Shown here piece by piece: positions 30,116-41,640 of a stretch of 64,000 bases of DNA. Source of the stretch: Lytechinus variegatus (Eukaryota; Echinodermata; Echinoidea; Temnopleuroida; Toxopneustidae); the NCBI RefSeq assembly GCF_018143015.1, contig NC_054754.1:26066330-26130329 (forward strand), given 5' to 3'. The notes beneath the pieces were generated by a model, which saw only the letters and a list, made by a program, of their open reading frames with translations, made no database searches and was not told the origin of the DNA. Each line of letters opens with the position of its first letter. Within the stretch, counting starts at the first letter, position 1. The translations under genes were made by a program, and so were the position numbers.

Positions 30116-32891
30116 TCAAAAATTCCAGTTGTTCATCAGAATCTGCACGCCCATTGAAATGTTGACGGCAAGGCCGGCCGCGAAAGAAAAGGCGCGGGTC
30201 GGCTGGGGTACGGCAAACAGATAGGCGAAGCTATGAAGAAAACGCGAGATAACAAAGATACGGTAATGCCACACGATCCTAGTCAGAGGGGCACCAGAGG
30301 ACATAGCGTAGAGAAGACCAAGGCCAAAGAATGGGACAATGTTCTCCAAATCGTTGAGATGACATCTGAAAGGAAAATCGTTTGAGAGTTCAACAAAAGT
30401 TATTCGTCGTGATGTTTTAAGAATATATGCATGGGGAAACCTAAATAAGCAGTGACGGTTGGACTTTCTGATATTGTATTGTTTTTTTTTCTTTCGAAAG
30501 AGAGTGATAAAAACAGATAAAAATAAAATTGTGGTGGTTCTACAACCTTTCGCGCCTTTCCTGTGTTTATTATACGAGGGCAAAACTATGCACACGCAAC
30601 AAAATAAGTTTATTTTATAATCTTGATGGACAGAGGCACACCAAACTTATCTAAATATTGTATTCTGTCTTTGCCTTTGTTTATATGCTTTGTGGGAAGA
30701 CTTTCTTTGAAAAAAAATGTTTCCTTACCTTCTTAATCGTTCTACGATAGGGTGGTCAAATATTGGTTTCTTGTCCTTGAGTCCTACCATATCCTCTTGG
30801 TTAGCAAACACCTGTACGAGAAAAGATTCACTAATGCTTTACTTTTGGTCCTAAATTGGTGGGGCTAGGGGGGGGGGGTCTTAGCCCCACCACTACGTTT
30901 TAGCAAAGTGGGCTAGCACGCGTGACGAAAAAAAAGATAATGAATGTCCGTCATTAGTTAGAGGCTTAACTATGATTCAACTTAATCAGATATTGGCCAG
31001 TCTTCTTTGAGAATTTAAATGGGATATCAATGTTACACCTTTTGAAATGTTTTAATGTTTCGATTCACCAACTCTCGACTTTATTGCCATGTAGGGCAAT
31101 TTGCGGTAAATTGCCATTTCGTCCACAGCCAACTCGTCCACTCACACATGGTCTATATTAATCTAATGCCATTCCGTCCATCAACATTTCGTCTAACAAC
31201 CACTTGGTCCAATAAAAGTTTGGTCATATCATCACTTCGTCTAATCACCAGTTCGTCTATTACCATTACGTCTAATAACCATACCCATTTCCTTTTCATT
31301 CCGTTGCACAATAATTGTAACACTTTAGTTTAATTTGACCAAATGGTATATGTAATTCATGGCTATTGGACCAACTGGTTATTAGACTATACCAAAGAAA
31401 GTTTGATAGACAGTTACCTGTACTTTTATAGACCGGACAATCAGAGCAACTTTAGATCACTCCCACCTTAAATTGTTACACCCCCCAAACTGATGATATA
31501 AATAAGACTTCTTTATTCTGAGAGACAGACTAGATACTCAGATGCTGTTTATACCCACACTGATAGACTGGCTGACCTTAAGTTTAAACGTCAGCTATTA
31601 TACTCCTGAATATTTGTTTACGTCGCCCGCTGTATTTTGATTATTTGTTAAAGGGGAATAAAACCTTTGGATCAAGTATATAGGCTTGTGTCAAAACTGA
31701 AAATCAAAAAATAAGAACAAAGAAAGTTTGAGAAAAATCGGACAAAATAATGAGAGTTATGGTCATATGAATATTGCAATCACCAATGCTATATGGAGAT
31801 CCTTCTATTGGCAATGAGACAAGGATGATGTCACGGTGAACAACTTTACCTTTTATGGACTATAAAATACCCCCCAAATGTCTCTTTTTGCTTTTTCTTA
31901 TTATGATACAAACACTTTATCCATTGCATGCCCTCCTATAGAAAGAACACATGATCTACTGATATAAAAGAGGCAGTTTAAACGAAATATATACTAAAGT
32001 AATGGGGAGAGTTGTTCACAAGTGACATCACACATCTTTGTCGCATTGCCAATTTGAGGATCTCCATAGCATTAGTGATCGCAATATTCAAATGCTCATA
32101 ACTTTCTCATTATTTGTCCGATTTCCTCAAATTTTCGTTGATCTGTTTCTTTGATTTTTCTGTTTTCACACAAGCTATCATGTTCCAAAGGTTTCATTCT
32201 CCTTAATGTCTACTCAACTATACTGAACTTTGAATAAATGCTTATGTTTATGCTTCCAACTAAATAACCAACGGTCCCGAATACAATACAATTCAATTCG
32301 GTTTATTAGATATAAAACAGAATACAATGCTGTGTTCCGAAGACTAATTGTGCAAAGTTTACATTGAATATTATTTACATTTGAAGATTGTATATATATA
32401 TTTTTAAAAAATCACATATAAATGAGAAACAGTTGGTTGATTGAGTCATGCATAAGTGAGATTTCAGTAGATAATAGTACTAGCAAGGGATTCAATTAAT
32501 TGTGTATTGGGGGGAAAACTGTTTTAAACTTAAAATCATACAACAAAAAGGTCAGAAATAATTCAGATTTGATTTCTATTATGAAGTTATGAAATAAAGA
32601 TTTAGAATCCAGTTATTGCAACACATGACACAATAATGTGGACACAATTATAATCAAAATTGTGTTCCAATTAATGACTGTATTGAATTGGAGCATTATG
32701 CCTACCTCGTAAACTATGTGTTCACGTTGTTTTCTTACCATCAGGTACTGTAAAACGAGTTAATAAACAACCCTTACCTTTCGTGTTATACGGATATATC
32801 CTGTCATAGGAGAAAGAACAACCATTTTCAGCATCACAGCTGAAGCGTAGGTTACAAAGTAGGATAACTCTTCACTCATGGTAGACGCCAT
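30116..32891 (-). CDS. MGST1: Microsomal glutathione S-transferase 1 (MAPEG family)
   Basis: Three coding exons: 32,891-32,778, 30,811-30,729 and 30,365-30,116 (with stop). All splice sites are canonical and the phases agree (0, 2). The protein has 148 residues against about 155 in vertebrates. Exon 1 gives the first membrane helix and ends YIRITRK. Exon 2 gives VFANQEDMVG and the ERLRR start of the cytosolic loop. Exon 3 carries the MAPEG signature HLNDLENIVPFFGLGLLY and later AYLFAVPQPTRAFSF, with the conserved Arg and Pro-Gln-Pro. Family role: a trimeric membrane enzyme of endoplasmic reticulum and outer mitochondrial membrane that conjugates glutathione to electrophiles and reduces lipid hydroperoxides. 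Start choice: the first ATG at 32,891, with a second in-frame ATG four codons later. Intron 1 holds a foldback repeat and a TTAA-flanked MITE. Confidence 0.94.
31098..31393. repeat. Foldback repeat, copy 3 (right half truncated)
   Basis: The left half matches the other copies (cagccaactcgtccactcac, tctaatgccattccgtcc, ggtccaataaaagtttggtc). The right half stops after 'ggctattggaccaactggtt'. It lies in MGST1 intron 1. Confidence 0.75.
31648..32206. mobile_element. 559-bp MITE with TTAA flanks and about 200-bp inverted arms
   Basis: TTAA at 31,648-31,651 and 32,203-32,206 bounds arms that start AGGGGAATAAAACCTTTGGA (left) and, reverse-complemented, GGAGAATGAAACCTTTGGAA (right). The match continues through GGCTTGTGT, GAAAATCGGACAAA, AATATTGCAATCAC and GGAGATCCT for about 200 bp. 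The TTAA target is typical of piggyBac-type transposition. The interior is not coding. Related pieces are at 39,208-39,337 and 39,374-39,816. It lies in MGST1 intron 1. Confidence 0.75.
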
Positions 32892-33295
32892 TTTGATCTC
32901 CAGGTCTCGCAGAAAAGTTAGCTGCACTATGAGAAAGGTATTAAATTGCAGGTCAAGACACCACAGTGTAATGTATGTTTATATCTTACTCCCAAACCTC
33001 AGTGCACGCGTTTCTCAACGGAGAATAGATCAATGCGAAAAGAAGGTTTCAAGAAACGGGCTTCTTAAAGTGTAAAAGTCCCATTGAGAGTCTTATGCTG
33101 GCTGTTGGACTTTGTTCAAAAGATTGGAAGCTCTTTACAACAAACACTCGAGGGTCATATCACTGTGTACGTGCTAAAGGGCAAATATATGATAGAACCG
33201 GTATATGAAAAGGCACGTTCGACAGTTAATTGCCATGGTGTATGAAATCGTAATGTAAAAAAAGTTAATAATCATGAAAAACAGACTCCGCTTTT
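32892..33295. promoter_or_regulatory. Upstream region of MGST1
   Basis: The 400 bp between the MGST1 start codon and the LINE fragment must contain the 5' UTR and probably the promoter of MGST1, on the minus strand. No TATA box or known site stood out. The assignment rests on position only. Confidence 0.35.
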
Positions 33296-34245
33296 CTATA
33301 TATAGTTGGAGATTTTAATATAAATTTACTCAATCATGAAATTGATCGCAAAACAAATGAATTTTTAGATATAATGTTTACCCATGGATTATTTCCTTGT
33401 ATAAATAAGCCATCTCGAATAACAAGGCATTCGGCTACCCTAATAGATAATGTATTCACTAATTGTTTCCACAAGAACAATACTTGCGGTATTATTTATT
33501 CGGATCTCTCGGACCATTTTCCTATATTTTGCCTGAGTAACAATCTATCTTTGCCTTTCCATACAATCAGTAGCAAAATCCGGAAAATTACAAGTGAAAA
33601 TATTTCAAAATTTAAACAAAAGTTAAGTTTAACTAATTGGAATGCTATTTATAGCAATGAAGATATTAACATGTCATATAACTTATTTATTCAAAAGTTC
33701 AGCTCAATGTATGATGAATCTTTTCCCCTTGTAAAAACTAAACAGAAAATAAACGTCAAACCATGGATTACACATGGCATTTTGAAATCCATTCAGAAAA
33801 AACAAAGATTATACTATCGGTTTATAAAAAATACGTTGAATACAAGAATTTATTAACATGTGTTATTCGACGAAGCCAAAGGATTTACTACGAAAAAATA
33901 TTTAATAAAGTGAGGGGTGATATGAAAAAAACCTGGTCGAGGATAAAGAATTTATTAGGTAAAAGAAAAAACACCTTACCATCTTATATGTATTTCAATC
34001 AGGAAAAGTTCTGGAAGAAATCAACCATTGCTGAGGTATTCAATAGCTATTTTATCAATATTGGAAAGTTAACTCAAGAAAAAAATCAAACTTCTTCATC
34101 GCATTTTTGTGATTATTTATGTAACAATGTACCCAAATCACTATTTTTTAATCGAACGTCGAATACCGAAATACTTAATGTTCTTTCTTCCACAAAATCG
34201 TCAGTTCCTCCGGGCTCTGATTCAATAACAGCTCGTAATGTCAAG
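33296..34245 (+). pseudogene. LINE fragment, endonuclease C-part to start of reverse transcriptase
   Basis: A 5'-truncated LINE of a different family from the one at 7.6 kb. It begins with VGDFNINLL (endonuclease GDFN), then SATLIDNVF and DLSDHFPIF (the SDH motif), a linker with KKTWSRIKNLLGKRKN, and the entrance of the reverse transcriptase at PPGSDSITARNVK. A frameshift lies near 33,840, where the frame ending ...NTLNTRIY overlaps the frame carrying EYKNLLTCVIRRSQ. A hAT-like element interrupts the sequence at 34,246 and the rest of the reverse transcriptase is not found beyond it. The clade is probably within the Jockey/CR1 group, unresolved. Confidence 0.85.
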
Positions 34246-36457
34246 CATGGGTGGAAATCTCAGGGGGGTCAAGGGGACGTGTCCCCCCTTCTCAAAATAG
34301 TAGGGGGGACACAATATCAAATGTCCCCCTACTATTTGTACATATATAACATAGGCGGATCCAGGGGGATATATTGGCGGAGCAAAAAAAGGAAAATATA
34401 AAGAGAAAAAAAAGGGAAAGAGAGGAGAAAAAAGAAAAGGAGGAAGACCTGTGACTAATAAAAAATAAATAAAATGAGGGGAAGACTTGGAAAATAAAAA
34501 GAATCTTTCATACTACTAAATAAAATTTTCGCTCGCGCTCCGCGCTCGCACCGTTAGGTGATTTACATAACTTGTTTAATATTGAGCTTAAAATATCAAG
34601 TTTGGAAGTCAATATTCAAAACATATTTCACTTCGGAAATCAAACTTTCATTAGTTTGTGTGATTTACAAATAGATTTTTATAAAGTGCTCTGTACAAAT
34701 GTCAGTTTTATGGTCTGAATATTAACATTATATGCTCGCGCTACGCGCTCGCAAATTTTGATTTATCAGGTACTTATTATTTTCGTGTATGCCATAAAGT
34801 TTTAAAATATCCCTTTTCAGGCCTGATTGTCAAAACGTATCAGCTAGCGCTGCACGCTCGCCTTTGATTTTCGAGTTATGTATGTGGTATGTGTCAATAT
34901 TGATAACGCAACAAAGTACTAAAAATCCTTTGTTCATGACTGTTTATCACAAATTTTCGGCTCGCAATTTGCACTCACGTTGATCCCGCGCCCTCAATAA
35001 ATAAGATATCAATTCAATAATCAAATTGTCTCTTTTGTTTCATCTCGCGCATAGCAAGAGGAATAGAAAGATAGTCCTCATGCATGTTCATATGATGACT
35101 GTCCTAAGGATGTCTCGGTCCTATGTCAAAACTCATATAAGTAATAATGACGAAAAATATCAGCTCTTTATTAAGTGCAATCCATATCCATAAATTGCTG
35201 AATTTAAACTTCAATAACTTTGTTATCCGATTTTTTATTAAGTTTTCGGCATTTTGCTCAGGGAATTCTACTCTATGTATTAAGATATAAATATTTTCAG
35301 TCCGGATCATCCCTTTAATGTAGATTATTACTCATCATTTTCATGATTTACAAAACATAAATACAGTGTCTAAATCTGGAATTTTTTGCTCGCGCTTTGC
35401 GCTCGTATCAATTGTTTAGTTGTCACGATTACAAATATTGATTGAAATTTCAATTTTTATGTACTAGAAATGTCAAAAAGATTTAGCTCGCGCTTCGCGC
35501 TCGCATTATTTGATTGTTGAAATATTTAACGTCTTCATGGCTAAGTGCAAGTAGTCCTTAACAGGTAGGGCCTGCCTTTTCAATCACTTCAAAACGTATG
35601 TAAAAATTTTCTGCTCACGCTTTGCGCTCGCATTTTTAATGTAAGGAAGATCCCCAATTACTCATCCTTTTCATTATTTACAAAACATGAATAGAGTGTC
35701 TCGTTTTTAGGTCTAAATCTCGAAATTTTCGGCTCGCGCTTCGCGCTCGCATCAATAGTTAAGTTATATACCTATTCTGTTTAAGTCACAAAAAGTGCAT
35801 AGAATTTCCAATCTTTAGGTAAAAGTGAAAAAAAATTCAGCTCGCGCATGACGCTTGCATTATTTGATTGTTGAAATATGTAACTTCTTCATGGCTAACT
35901 GCAAGCAGTAGGTAGGCCTACCTTTTCGATCAGTTCAAAACGTGTATCAAAAATTTCCGCTCGCGCTTCGCGTTCATAGTATAGTTGCATAGACATCTTT
36001 TCAGGATAACAAGCATTGCCAAGAATGTCCCAATTTTAGGGAAACTGTACATAACATTTCCAAAAAAAAGTTTGCTCGCGCTTCGCGCTCGCATTATATA
36101 AATCATGATTATGATATTATATGTTTATGTTGATTTATAAGAGTAAAGCTAAGAATTAATTATTACTACCATTTCAAAGAAACAAAACAAAAATCATGTT
36201 CGAGCGGCCGATCGGGGAAAATATGGCTGAAAAAATTCCACCCCCCCCATTGGCGAAGGCTGGATCCACCCCTGCATAAAACATGTATTTTAGAACGAGA
36301 TGGCTTTAATTTTGGGATGATAACCCCCCCCCCTTTTTTTTGGCTTTTCAAATTCATTTTCGTCGAAATGACCTTAAATTTGGGGTGATAACCTTGTACA
36401 AGTCAAATTTTCCAGCCCCATGTCCCCCCTACCTTTTGGGAGAGATTTCCGCCCCTG
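34246..36457. mobile_element. Outer hAT-like element with GGAAATCTC ends
   Basis: CATGGGTGGAAATCTCAGGG at the left is mirrored on the right by a sequence whose reverse complement is CAGGGGCGGAAATCTCTCCC. Each is followed inside by a GGGGACATG/GGGGACGTG phrase. It interrupts the LINE fragment and contains the 34,350-36,274 element. No 8-bp duplication was seen, so the outer end may have been altered by the adjoining minisatellite. Confidence 0.55.
34350..36274 (+). mobile_element. hAT-like element with GCTTCGC repeats (A-to-B, both ends present)
   Basis: Terminus A is CATAGGCGGATCCAGGGGG followed by GGCGGAGCAAAAAAAGG. Terminus B ends GGCGAAGGCTGGATCCACCC then CTG. The 1.9-kb interior repeats GCTCGCGCTTCGCGCTCGCA-like modules near 34,531, 34,735, 35,390, 35,485, 35,610, 35,732, 35,960 and 36,073. 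They are spaced by AT-rich phrases such as 'aagtgcatagaattt' and 'catgaatagagtgtc'. No transposase is present. Confidence 0.68.
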
Positions 36458-36960
36458 CTATGACTGGCGACCCTCATCCATTATTATGACTGGCGAACCC
36501 TTTCTACTATTATGGCTGGCGACCCTCATCCATTATTATGACTGGCGAACCCCATCTACTATTATGAATAGCGACCCTCATCTACCATTATGACTGGCGA
36601 ACCCCTTCTACTATTATGACTGGCGACCCTCATCCATTATTATGACTGGCGAACCCCATCTACTTTTATGAATAGCGACCCTCATCTACCATTATGACTG
36701 GCGACCCTCATCAACTATTATGAATTGCGACCCTTATGATCAACGAACCCTTTCCCTCCTTATGACTGGCGATCCTCTTCCTTGATTATGACTAGCGACC
36801 CTCTTGTTTGATTATGAATGGCGACCCCATCGTTGATTATGACAAGCGACCTCTATGAACAAAGCCCCTTATGAATAGCGACCCTTATGACTATTATGAC
36901 TAGCGGTCCTTATAACTAGCGGGTATTATGACCAGTGGTCCTTATGACTGGCGGGTGGAC
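36458..36960. repeat. Minisatellite of about 32 bp (TTATGACTGGCGACCC...)
   Basis: About 15 imperfect tandem units of the form TATGACTGGCGACCCTCAT then CCATTAT, alternating 'gcgaccctcat' and 'gcgaaccccat' types. This suggests a higher-order double unit. It decays towards the right end (gcggtcc, gcgggta). It abuts the right end of the hAT-like element exactly. Confidence 0.88.
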
Positions 36961-37340
36961 CCCGATAAATAAGCAGCAATATCATAAACTAAATGTTGCA
37001 AATTTGTTGTTTCTAATCGTGAATTTCCAATTGTTTCGAGGATGGACATAGTTTGAATGATATTGATGTACTGAAGCGTGAAAGTCCACACCTGGTGTAT
37101 TCTCATGGTAACGGATTAAATGTGTTTGGAATAATTTCCAAAAAAGTTTAACTTTAAGTTAAATGTGCAAAAGATGAGAATGTTTGTTTCATCGTTTATG
37201 AACACTTTCACTCCCGCTTTCACTTCAAACAAACACTATAGATCATGAAAACAGTTGATACACGTCTCTCCGGATATCGATAACACAAACCGGAACACAA
37301 ACCACTCCTTTCAGACCCAAACATTCACTGTCACCTATAT
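36961..37340. other. Stretch with nothing recognised
   Basis: AT-rich sequence between the minisatellite and the next MITE. No coding frame or repeat pair was recognised. Confidence 0.4.
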
Positions 37341-37341
37341 A

Positions 37342-37671
37342 GGGTCGATTGCACGAAAGGGTCTTTGCAAGGACCTTCTTTCGTGTCGCCCATTTTTTAT
37401 GCCATTTTTTTATTTTATGATGCGCCATGTGAAACGCGTTTCAAATAAATTATCTGCAAACATATTTTATTCGTCCGTTAAAATAAACAAAATGTTTGTT
37501 TGCAAAATGGTGTGATATCTCATGGAATTGTATAAAATTTGATTTAAAAGCAAGCTTACGAATTTCATTTGTTTATCCTAAATTTAACATATACCCCGCT
37601 TATAGCGCATCATAAAAGATGGGCGACGCGGAAGACGGTCCTTGGAAAGACCCTTTCGTGCAATCGGCCCC
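37342..37671. mobile_element. 330-bp MITE with GATTGCACGAAAGGGTCTTT arms
   Basis: The left arm GGGTCGATTGCACGAAAGGG, then TCTTTGCAAGGACC, is mirrored by the right arm, whose reverse complement is GGGCCGATTGCACGAAAGGG, then TCTTTCCAAGGACC. Both continue into GCGTCGCCCAT and TTTATGATGCGC. The arms are about 75 bp. The interior is AT-rich and non-coding. Confidence 0.78.
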
Positions 37672-38340
37672 TGCATCCTGGGCAGAATTCTTAAAAAAAG
37701 ATGGTTAGAATTAAAACAATGCATTTTGCAACATTTCACTTTTGACTTTGCCCTTTATTCAGGGTAATTGCACATTTAAAGATTACATAGTCATATCATA
37801 TGGCAAATCATTGTCAAGCTGAAGCTTCCCAATGGTACCAGTTTCACCTTTAATATTTCTGTAACAAAAACTTCATCATCCTTCAAATTTCAGAACTTTT
37901 TTAGGGGCTTAGTTCTCACAGCGAAATTCCATTCAATTTCAGTCAATTTTTGGAACATAACTGTGGTTCTTTCACGCCGTTGATAACATCACCAGGAAAA
38001 AATTATCTGACACACAAATCTATTGTTTGTTTGCTCTGTATTATAATAATAAGCCACTTCTATCTCTCTTTTTGGCGAGTTAATGGATAACGTGCGGTGC
38101 TCAGAAGAGCATTTAATCAACATTTTTTCCAACAAGTTTTCGGATTTGCCAACTTTCCTTGCTTTTGATTGTCTGAAAGGCACTGTTACTGCACATGAGT
38201 GTGGTAACTGTCCGATAAAAGAGGACTTATCAGAAGAAAAAAAAAAACATTCTAATAGCAAGTCCTCCCCTAACACGATGCCGCCGGCGTGCGCCCATAC
38301 ACAGTTCTCCTCATAACGTAACACATTATGTAACAATACT
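37672..38340. other. Stretch with no recognised gene
   Basis: Open frames on both strands (for example 38,083-38,316 plus, Cys-containing) have no resemblance I can name. The long minus frame here is extended by the adjoining trinucleotide repeat. Confidence 0.35.
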
Positions 38341-38344
38341 ACTT

Positions 38345-38900
38345 TATCATCACCGTCGTTATCATCTACCAACATCATTATCACTTTTATCATTACCATC
38401 ATCACTACCATGATCATCATAAGCATCACCATCATCATCAACATCATCATCGACACCATCATCATCTTCATCATCATCATCATCTTCATCATCAACACCA
38501 TCATCTTCATCATCATCACCATCATCTTCATCATCATCAACACCATCATCTTCATCATCATCATCATCACGCCCAGCCATTACGTTCATCTCCAGCACCA
38601 TCATTATGACCATTCATCATCGCTAATTTATATCACACTACCATAATTATTCATCATCATCTTCATCATGACCACCCACCATTATCACCAACATCATCAT
38701 CACATTATCATCATCATCGCATCATCATCACCACCATCATCATATTATCATCATCATCGCATCATCATCACATCATCATCACCACCATCACCACCATCAT
38801 CATCACCATCATCATCACCACCACCATCATCACCATTATCATCAGCAGCAGCACCATCACCATCATCACCATCATCATCACATCATCATCCTCATTCATT
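38345..38900. repeat. ATC/CAT trinucleotide microsatellite region
   Basis: Dense imperfect ATC repeats with interspersed ACC and TTC triplets. They generate artefact frames rich in Met, Asp or His/Ser, depending on phase. Confidence 0.93.
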
Positions 38901-39207
38901 TTACCATCACCACCATAAACACACCAAGGCCTCATTACAAATTCAATCGCAGCACTATTAACCTCATTCTCAGTCATTTCTTGGCATGTTTCCCTATAAC
39001 GTCAGCTATCAACACGTAAAATCATTTTCATGAATCAAACATTTGGTATTTTCATTTTCATATCTTAAAGCAAGGGTTACCTCAAATGTTTGAGGAGTGT
39101 CAGTTGTCAAATCTAAATAAGATTTATTAAAAATTTCACATCCCACCTTCCTTCTTCATTCACTAAAGACAAAGATATCATGGAATGTCATGTAAATGAT
39201 TTATTAA

Positions 39208-39816
39208 GAAAATATTCAAATGCTCATAGATTTCTCATTATTTATCTGATTTTTCTCAAACTTTCTTATATCTTATTCTTTGATTTTTCTCTTTCCACAC
39301 AAGTCCACTTTTTTCAAGGGTTTCATTCCCCTTTAAGATCAAATTCTGCAAAAAACCTCATAGATAATTGATCATGAGCATTTGAATATTGCAATCACTA
39401 ATGCTATGGAGATCCTCCTATTGGCAATGCGACATGTGAACAACTTTCCCTTTGATAGACTATAAAATACCTCTTTCTTATGGTGATACAAACTTTTATC
39501 CATAATATATTCTTTGAAAATCTGTATTACAAGCCCTCCTATAGACAGAATAAATGAACTACTGGTGGATGTGATAAAAGAGGCATTTTAAATGAAATAT
39601 ATACAAAAGCAATGGGAAAGTTGTTCACATGTGATATCACACATCTTTGTCACATTGCCAATGGGAGGATCTACATTACAATAATGATCTAAATTTCAAA
39701 TGCTCATAACTTTCTTAATACTCATTTAATTTTTCTCAAACTTTTGTTGATCTGTTTCTTTGATTTTTCTGCTTTCACACAAGCTATCATGTTCCAAAGG
39801 TTTCATTTTCCTTTAA
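39208..39816. mobile_element. Rearranged copies of the TTAA MITE family
   Basis: 39,208-39,337 is a right arm ending AAGGGTTTCATTCCCCTTTAA. 39,374-39,816 carries a shortened left arm (gaatattgcaatcactaatg), the interior (gactataaaatacc) and a right arm ending AAGGTTTCATTTTCCTTTAA. Both end in TTAA, like the full copy in MGST1 intron 1. Confidence 0.68.
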
Positions 39817-40989
39817 AGTTTTGTAGAATATGCCATGGGTAACACACCTGCCAATTTTCATTGCGATCACACGATCAACGGAATCGTAAGGGGGCTGACC
39901 CACCCCCCCACCATCTTCTTAGGCGTCGGAATAGCCCAGTCTATTTAGGGTGAACACTCCTTACACAAAAAGGCAAAAATTTGTTCTTAGTTCGTTGCAA
40001 ATCACATCAAGAGGAGGAATTATGAGAATGTGTATAGACTTTCAAGAATCTATTATAACTGATTGATTTAATTTGGAAAATCACCATAACATATTTACAA
40101 AAATAGCAGTAAAAACAACAGGCTTGTACAGGATAACCCACAAAAGCTTGAAAGCCAATTTCCTGTGGGGTCCTTGACATGTACAGAATAACAATAATAA
40201 AAGGTAAAGATAATTAAATCATTCTGATGTTGCCAAAGTCAAGGCATACAAAGCAAAATACTGGTGACTTCAAAGCGATTAACATTTTACTAAAGAAAAT
40301 AGCATTTAATTTTTTGCTCCTTTTGTTCATCTCTCCTTCCAGTACTCAGTATTTACATTGATCATTAAAACAGGATTAACATTTTGATTGTGCATGTGTC
40401 CAACATAAAAACAATTGGATTGGAATACTAGATTAATTAAACACACCTAACACTGAAAGAAAATTGAACATAATCAGATATACAGTAAGAAAGTTGTGGC
40501 ATCTGTAAGTTTTGTTTTGTTTCATACATACAGTGATATAAGCACAATATGGGCAGGAGAGAAATGAGGAAGCTGATCAAACACTATTATTTCTGCATAT
40601 CAACAGATTAACATTTCCTTCTCTTATGATATACATGTTTTGACAGTCAGATGATGCCTCATTGAGCCTGTGAAATTGTTACTATTTAACTCATCAAACG
40701 ATTCTTGTCTATCATATCTATAAAATGAAATATTTGATATTTTATGCATTACATTTAAAAAGTCGCATATGGCGAGTATACGACCCTCTCATCTGTATCT
40801 TACCTGTGCTGTGCATGTACATATATCTGTTTGTGATTGAGGAAATTCAATTCACCATAACTTACCTACTTCACACCCAATTTAATGATATAATTTTGCA
40901 GTGGTATGCTTGTATGATGTTTCTCTATTATATTCAGATCAAATTGCAGCAAGGGTGGACATGGAATGTGACAGTACTGGAAACTTGCT
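39817..40989. other. Intergenic stretch downstream of TSEN15
   Basis: AT-rich sequence without a convincing gene. A 99-codon plus-strand frame (40,725-41,024) has hydrophobic stretches but no family resemblance and overlaps the probable TSEN15 3' end. Confidence 0.4.
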
Positions 40990-40995
40990 TTATTC
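40990..40995 (-). terminator. Candidate poly(A) signal of TSEN15
   Basis: AATAAA on the minus strand, about 490 bp past the TSEN15 stop. If used, the 41,021-41,482 stretch is the TSEN15 3' UTR. Cleavage was not demonstrated. Confidence 0.4.
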
Positions 40996-41319
40996 TGTCT
41001 GCCAGTGTTGTGTGCAAACCTTGAAAGCCACGGCCTGACGGTCCAACATCACGGACATGGCCACATATTTGACCTCGAGGCTGACCATGAAGACCACAAC
41101 ACTGGCATCTGCGGATACGAGTGCAACACATGATCCAGCATAAGGCAAGCTTTATCAAATCATCAGAGACTAACATCTCACAGAGGCCACAGAAAGCATG
41201 GCTAATCTGCAGCACAACAATGAGATGCAGGCATCTTCAGCTGACCAGTCTACCTCTTCACACCCTTCCCCCTCCCCTTCCCTTACCCATCCCATTCTTG
41301 TTGCCTCCAGCGTCACTTC

Positions 41320-41640
41320 CCCCACCTTGTCAGGAATCTTTGGACCACTGTCCGGGGGAAACGACAGCTTATTGCACTATGACCAGCCTTCCTCTTTACC
41401 CCTCCCATCCTCCTTGCCTCCATCTTTACTCCCTGCCTCGTTTGGTATCTTAGGACCACTGTCCGGGGAAACAAGGACAGCTTCAGCTTACTGCGCTGTG
41501 ACCAGACTTCCTCTTCACACCCTTACCCCTCCCCTTCCCCCTTCCTTTACCCCTCCCATCCTCCTTGCCTCCATCGTCACTCCCCACCTCGTTAGGAATC
41601 TTAGGACCACTGTCCGGGGAAACGAGGCCATCGCTGATCT
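41320..41640. repeat. Tandem triplication at the TSEN15 3' end
   Basis: The block 'ctgtccggggaaac' preceded by 'aggaatcttaggaccac' occurs near 41,335, 41,445 and 41,605, with C/T-rich spacers that also match. The right-most unit is coding (TSEN15 C-terminus, with VSPDSGPKIPNEVG). The other two lie in the 3' UTR. Confidence 0.75.

Noticed and set aside
37989-38977. Met-rich, Asp-rich and His-rich frames
   Set aside because: Produced by ATC trinucleotide repeats in different phases.
41021-41108. Possible 88-bp minus-strand exon (reads MVSLEVKYVAMSVMLDRQ in one frame)
   Set aside because: Bordered by AG/GT, but two frames are open, no family was recognised, and it falls between the TSEN15 stop and a candidate poly(A) signal, so 3' UTR is simpler.
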